Positions 14,781-15,994 of a DNA stretch of 15,994 nt are shown one piece after another (position 1 is the first letter of the stretch; each line of letters begins with the position of its first letter). Source of the DNA: Candidatus Eiseniibacteriota bacterium (GTDB taxonomy: Bacteria > Eisenbacteria > RBG-16-71-46 > CAIMUX01); contig JAKQSZ010000049.1 of NCBI GenBank assembly GCA_029569475.1, positions 1-15,994 of the forward strand. Direction: 5' to 3'. A program made the translations under genes and the position numbers. Below the pieces are notes generated by a model. That model was not told the DNA's origin. It saw only the letters and a list, made by a program, of their open reading frames with translations, and did no database searches.

Positions 14781-15590
14781 TCAGGGGTGAACGAGGTGGC
14801 CGCTGACCAGGCACGGGCCTCCCTGGCTGTTCCCGCACACCCGGTAGAGACTGTCGGTGCTGTAGGTGCGAAGGTCGACCACGTCACCCTCCGAGAGCTC
14901 GAAGCGGTAGCTGGCCGAGGCGTGCCCGAACTCGTCGTTGTCGTTGCTGATCATGACCTCGGCCGAGTTGTTGATGTAGACCCAGAACTGAACGGTCGCG
15001 CCGCCGCTCTGGCCCCAGTAGACCCGGAAGTCGAACTCGTACACCCCATCCTGCGGGGCGGTGAAGCTGTTGCCGTCCCAGTCGCCAAAGTCGACCGTCT
15101 CGAGTTCGACCACGGTCGTCACGCCCCCGGTGATCTGCTGGGAAGTGAACGATCGTGCCGCGAAGGAGGTCTCCACGTCGTCCAAGATCGTGAAGATGCT
15201 GCTGCCCACGGGCTGGTCCGGGAGCTGCTCAAAGCCATCGCCGGTATTGACCCAGACCCGCAGGGTCGCCTCGTCCACCCCGGAGACAGCCTCGCCCGTC
15301 AGCGGATCCATGGGCGGCGCACCCAGCATGACGCTGAAGAATCCATCCTCGACGTCGAGCGGCACCGAACCGGCCGGCTGGCTGCCTTCCCGGCTGGTAC
15401 CGTCATTGGACCACAAGGTCTTGCGGCCTCCGTCCGTGAGGAGAGCGAACTTGAAGCCCGCTTCGCCGTGGTAGATCTGTCCATTGCGCATCAACTCCCC
15501 CTGGTAGCTCACGCTCGAAGGCGCGGCCAGGGCCGGAACCGAGAACAGCACGACGGCGCACACACAAAAGAGGTACTTGGCGTTCCACAT
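14781..15590 (-). CDS. Secreted protein with C1q-like jelly-roll C-terminus
   Basis: A 269-residue exported protein. The signal peptide spans 1-23 (YLFCVCAVVLFSVPALAA then PSS). Residues 26-135 resemble an N-terminal module found in many bacterial secreted or tail-fibre-like proteins. They include SVSYQGELMRNG, FALLTDGG, TLWSNDG, VEDGFFSVMLG, LRVWVNTGDGFEQL and a final QPVGSSIFTI. Residues about 160-265 fit a C1q/TNF-like beta sandwich: FTAPQDGVYEFDFRVYW (177-192), VQFWVYINN (200-208), then ASYRFELSEGDVVDLRTY (226-243). Such domains usually trimerise and bind ligands, so an adhesive or structural surface role is a reasonable guess, not shown. The start is the ATG at 15590, which opens the signal peptide and has AGGAGG nine bases before it. 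The extension to 15833 is rejected because it carries no conserved sequence and runs into the next gene. Confidence 0.87.
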   Translation of the reverse strand: MWNAKYLFCVCAVVLFSVPALAAPSSVSYQGELMRNGQIYHGEAGFKFALLTDGGRKTLWSNDGTSREGSQPAGSVPLDVEDGFFSVMLGAPPMDPLTGEAVSGVDEATLRVWVNTGDGFEQLPDQPVGSSIFTILDDVETSFAARSFTSQQITGGVTTVVELETVDFGDWDGNSFTAPQDGVYEFDFRVYWGQSGGATVQFWVYINNSAEVMISNDNDEFGHASASYRFELSEGDVVDLRTYSTDSLYRVCGNSQGGPCLVSGHLVHP

Positions 15591-15829
15591 GGTACTTGTC
15601 CTCCTGAGAATCGACGGCTTGCATCGATCCGATCGTGGGGCGATTTCGGCGGATCGGCGCACCGCGTCGATCCCGCCATGAGTGGGACTTGGCGGATCAC
15701 CCACCTCCGGAGGCCATCGGAGTGACGGCCCAGGGGCGATCGACCTACGGAACTGCTCTAGAACGTCCTGGCGGTTCGTTCCGGCTCGCCGTTTGCGCTC
15801 CCGCGCACAACGCGGCTGCCACCGGGCGG
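15591..15829. promoter_or_regulatory. Upstream region of the C1q-like gene with repeat-like element
   Basis: A 239-base gap without a gene. TTGGCGGATCAC at 15689-15700 is identical to the core of the 20-bp array at 2901-3040, followed by CCACCTCCGG. A ten-base palindrome CCTCCGGAGG is at 15704-15713. On the minus strand, which leads into the C1q-like gene, this reads CCTCCGGAGGTGGGTGATCC, so it carries a GGAGGTG far from any start. No convincing promoter hexamers were found. Confidence 0.45.
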
Positions 15830-15994
15830 TCACCTCTGGAGCGCCAGTTTGCGGGAGGCCCGGAACCCGGGCGCTTCCATCGACAGCAGGTAGATGCCGG
15901 CCGGCAGAGAGCTCCCGCGCGCGTTGCGGCCGTCCCAGGACAGCGCCTTCGGCCCCGGTGTCTCGGTGCGATCCACCAGGGTCCGGACGAGGCG
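15830..15994 (-). CDS. C-terminal end of a secreted FlgD-like Ig domain protein (partial)
   Basis: The gene enters from beyond the right edge, so only its last 54 codons and the TGA at 15832-15830 are seen. They read RLVRTLVDRTETPGPKALSW, then a DGRNARGSSLPAGIYLLSME phrase, then FRASRKLALQR at the end. This matches the final half of the FlgD-like Ig domain seen at 14401-14548, including the L-V-R-T-L strand, W-D-G, the P-A-G-I-Y turn and the R-K-L-A-L ending. The protein is therefore probably a second exported protein of this kind. It has no start within the window. It is on the same strand as the C1q-like gene, 239 bases upstream of it, and the two could share a transcript. Confidence 0.85.
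   Translation of the reverse strand, partial: RLVRTLVDRTETPGPKALSWDGRNARGSSLPAGIYLLSMEAPGFRASRKLALQR

Overview
This window is high-GC bacterial chromosomal DNA with no rRNA, tRNA, transposase or CRISPR array that I can recognise. Several traits together suggest an uncultured lineage such as Candidatus Eisenbacteria, Krumholzibacteriota or a similar FCB-neighbouring or candidate phylum. These are secreted proteins ending in a FlgD-like Ig / type-A sorting-like domain (13139-14548 and 15830-15994), a cysteine-rich 'GACC' repeat protein, and an ECF sigma factor paired with a transmembrane Ser/Thr kinase-TPR protein. The taxonomic placement is inference, not something the sequence proves.

Layout. 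1-601 holds no gene I can defend, although a short reading on the minus strand at the very edge looks codon-like. Minus-strand genes follow: a secreted or lipid-anchored Cys-rich repeat protein (602-1273), a DUF362 protein with two [4Fe-4S] motifs (1704-2780), methylmalonyl-CoA epimerase (3100-3513, TTG start) and the large subunit of methylmalonyl-CoA mutase (3739-5421). The gaps beside the epimerase are filled with tandem repeats: a 20-bp array at 2901-3040 with degenerate 22-bp units after it, and a 63-bp repeat at 3611-3780 whose last, partial copy is the 3' end of the mutase gene.

From 5422 transcription diverges. A plus-strand pair follows: a KaiC-family double RecA-like ATPase (5613-7124) overlapping a hybrid histidine kinase (7114-9075) built as pseudo-receiver, PAS, HisKA, HATPase, receiver. 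A 230-base gap with strong RNA-like hairpins (9176-9187 and 9205-9242) separates it from an ECF sigma factor (9306-9929, TTG start) and a 970-residue kinase-TPR membrane protein (9976-12894), probably a regulatory pair. After a spacer with two nearly identical 18-nt hairpins comes a secreted FlgD-domain protein (13139-14548). It is convergent with a secreted protein with a C1q-like C-terminus (14781-15590, minus), and an 11-bp perfect hairpin between them fits a bidirectional terminator. The window ends inside another minus-strand gene whose visible part is a FlgD-like C-terminus.

How they fit together: the epimerase and mutase convert (S)-methylmalonyl-CoA to succinyl-CoA through the R form, for propionate or odd-chain catabolism or the reverse, but the cobalamin-binding subunit is not here. 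The KaiC-like/kinase and sigma/kinase pairs are two separate signalling modules. The three secreted proteins look like cell-surface or exported products. The least ordinary signals are the altered KaiC-like active-site residues, the structured gap before the sigma factor, and the intergenic repeat array that resembles the 16S rRNA 3' end.
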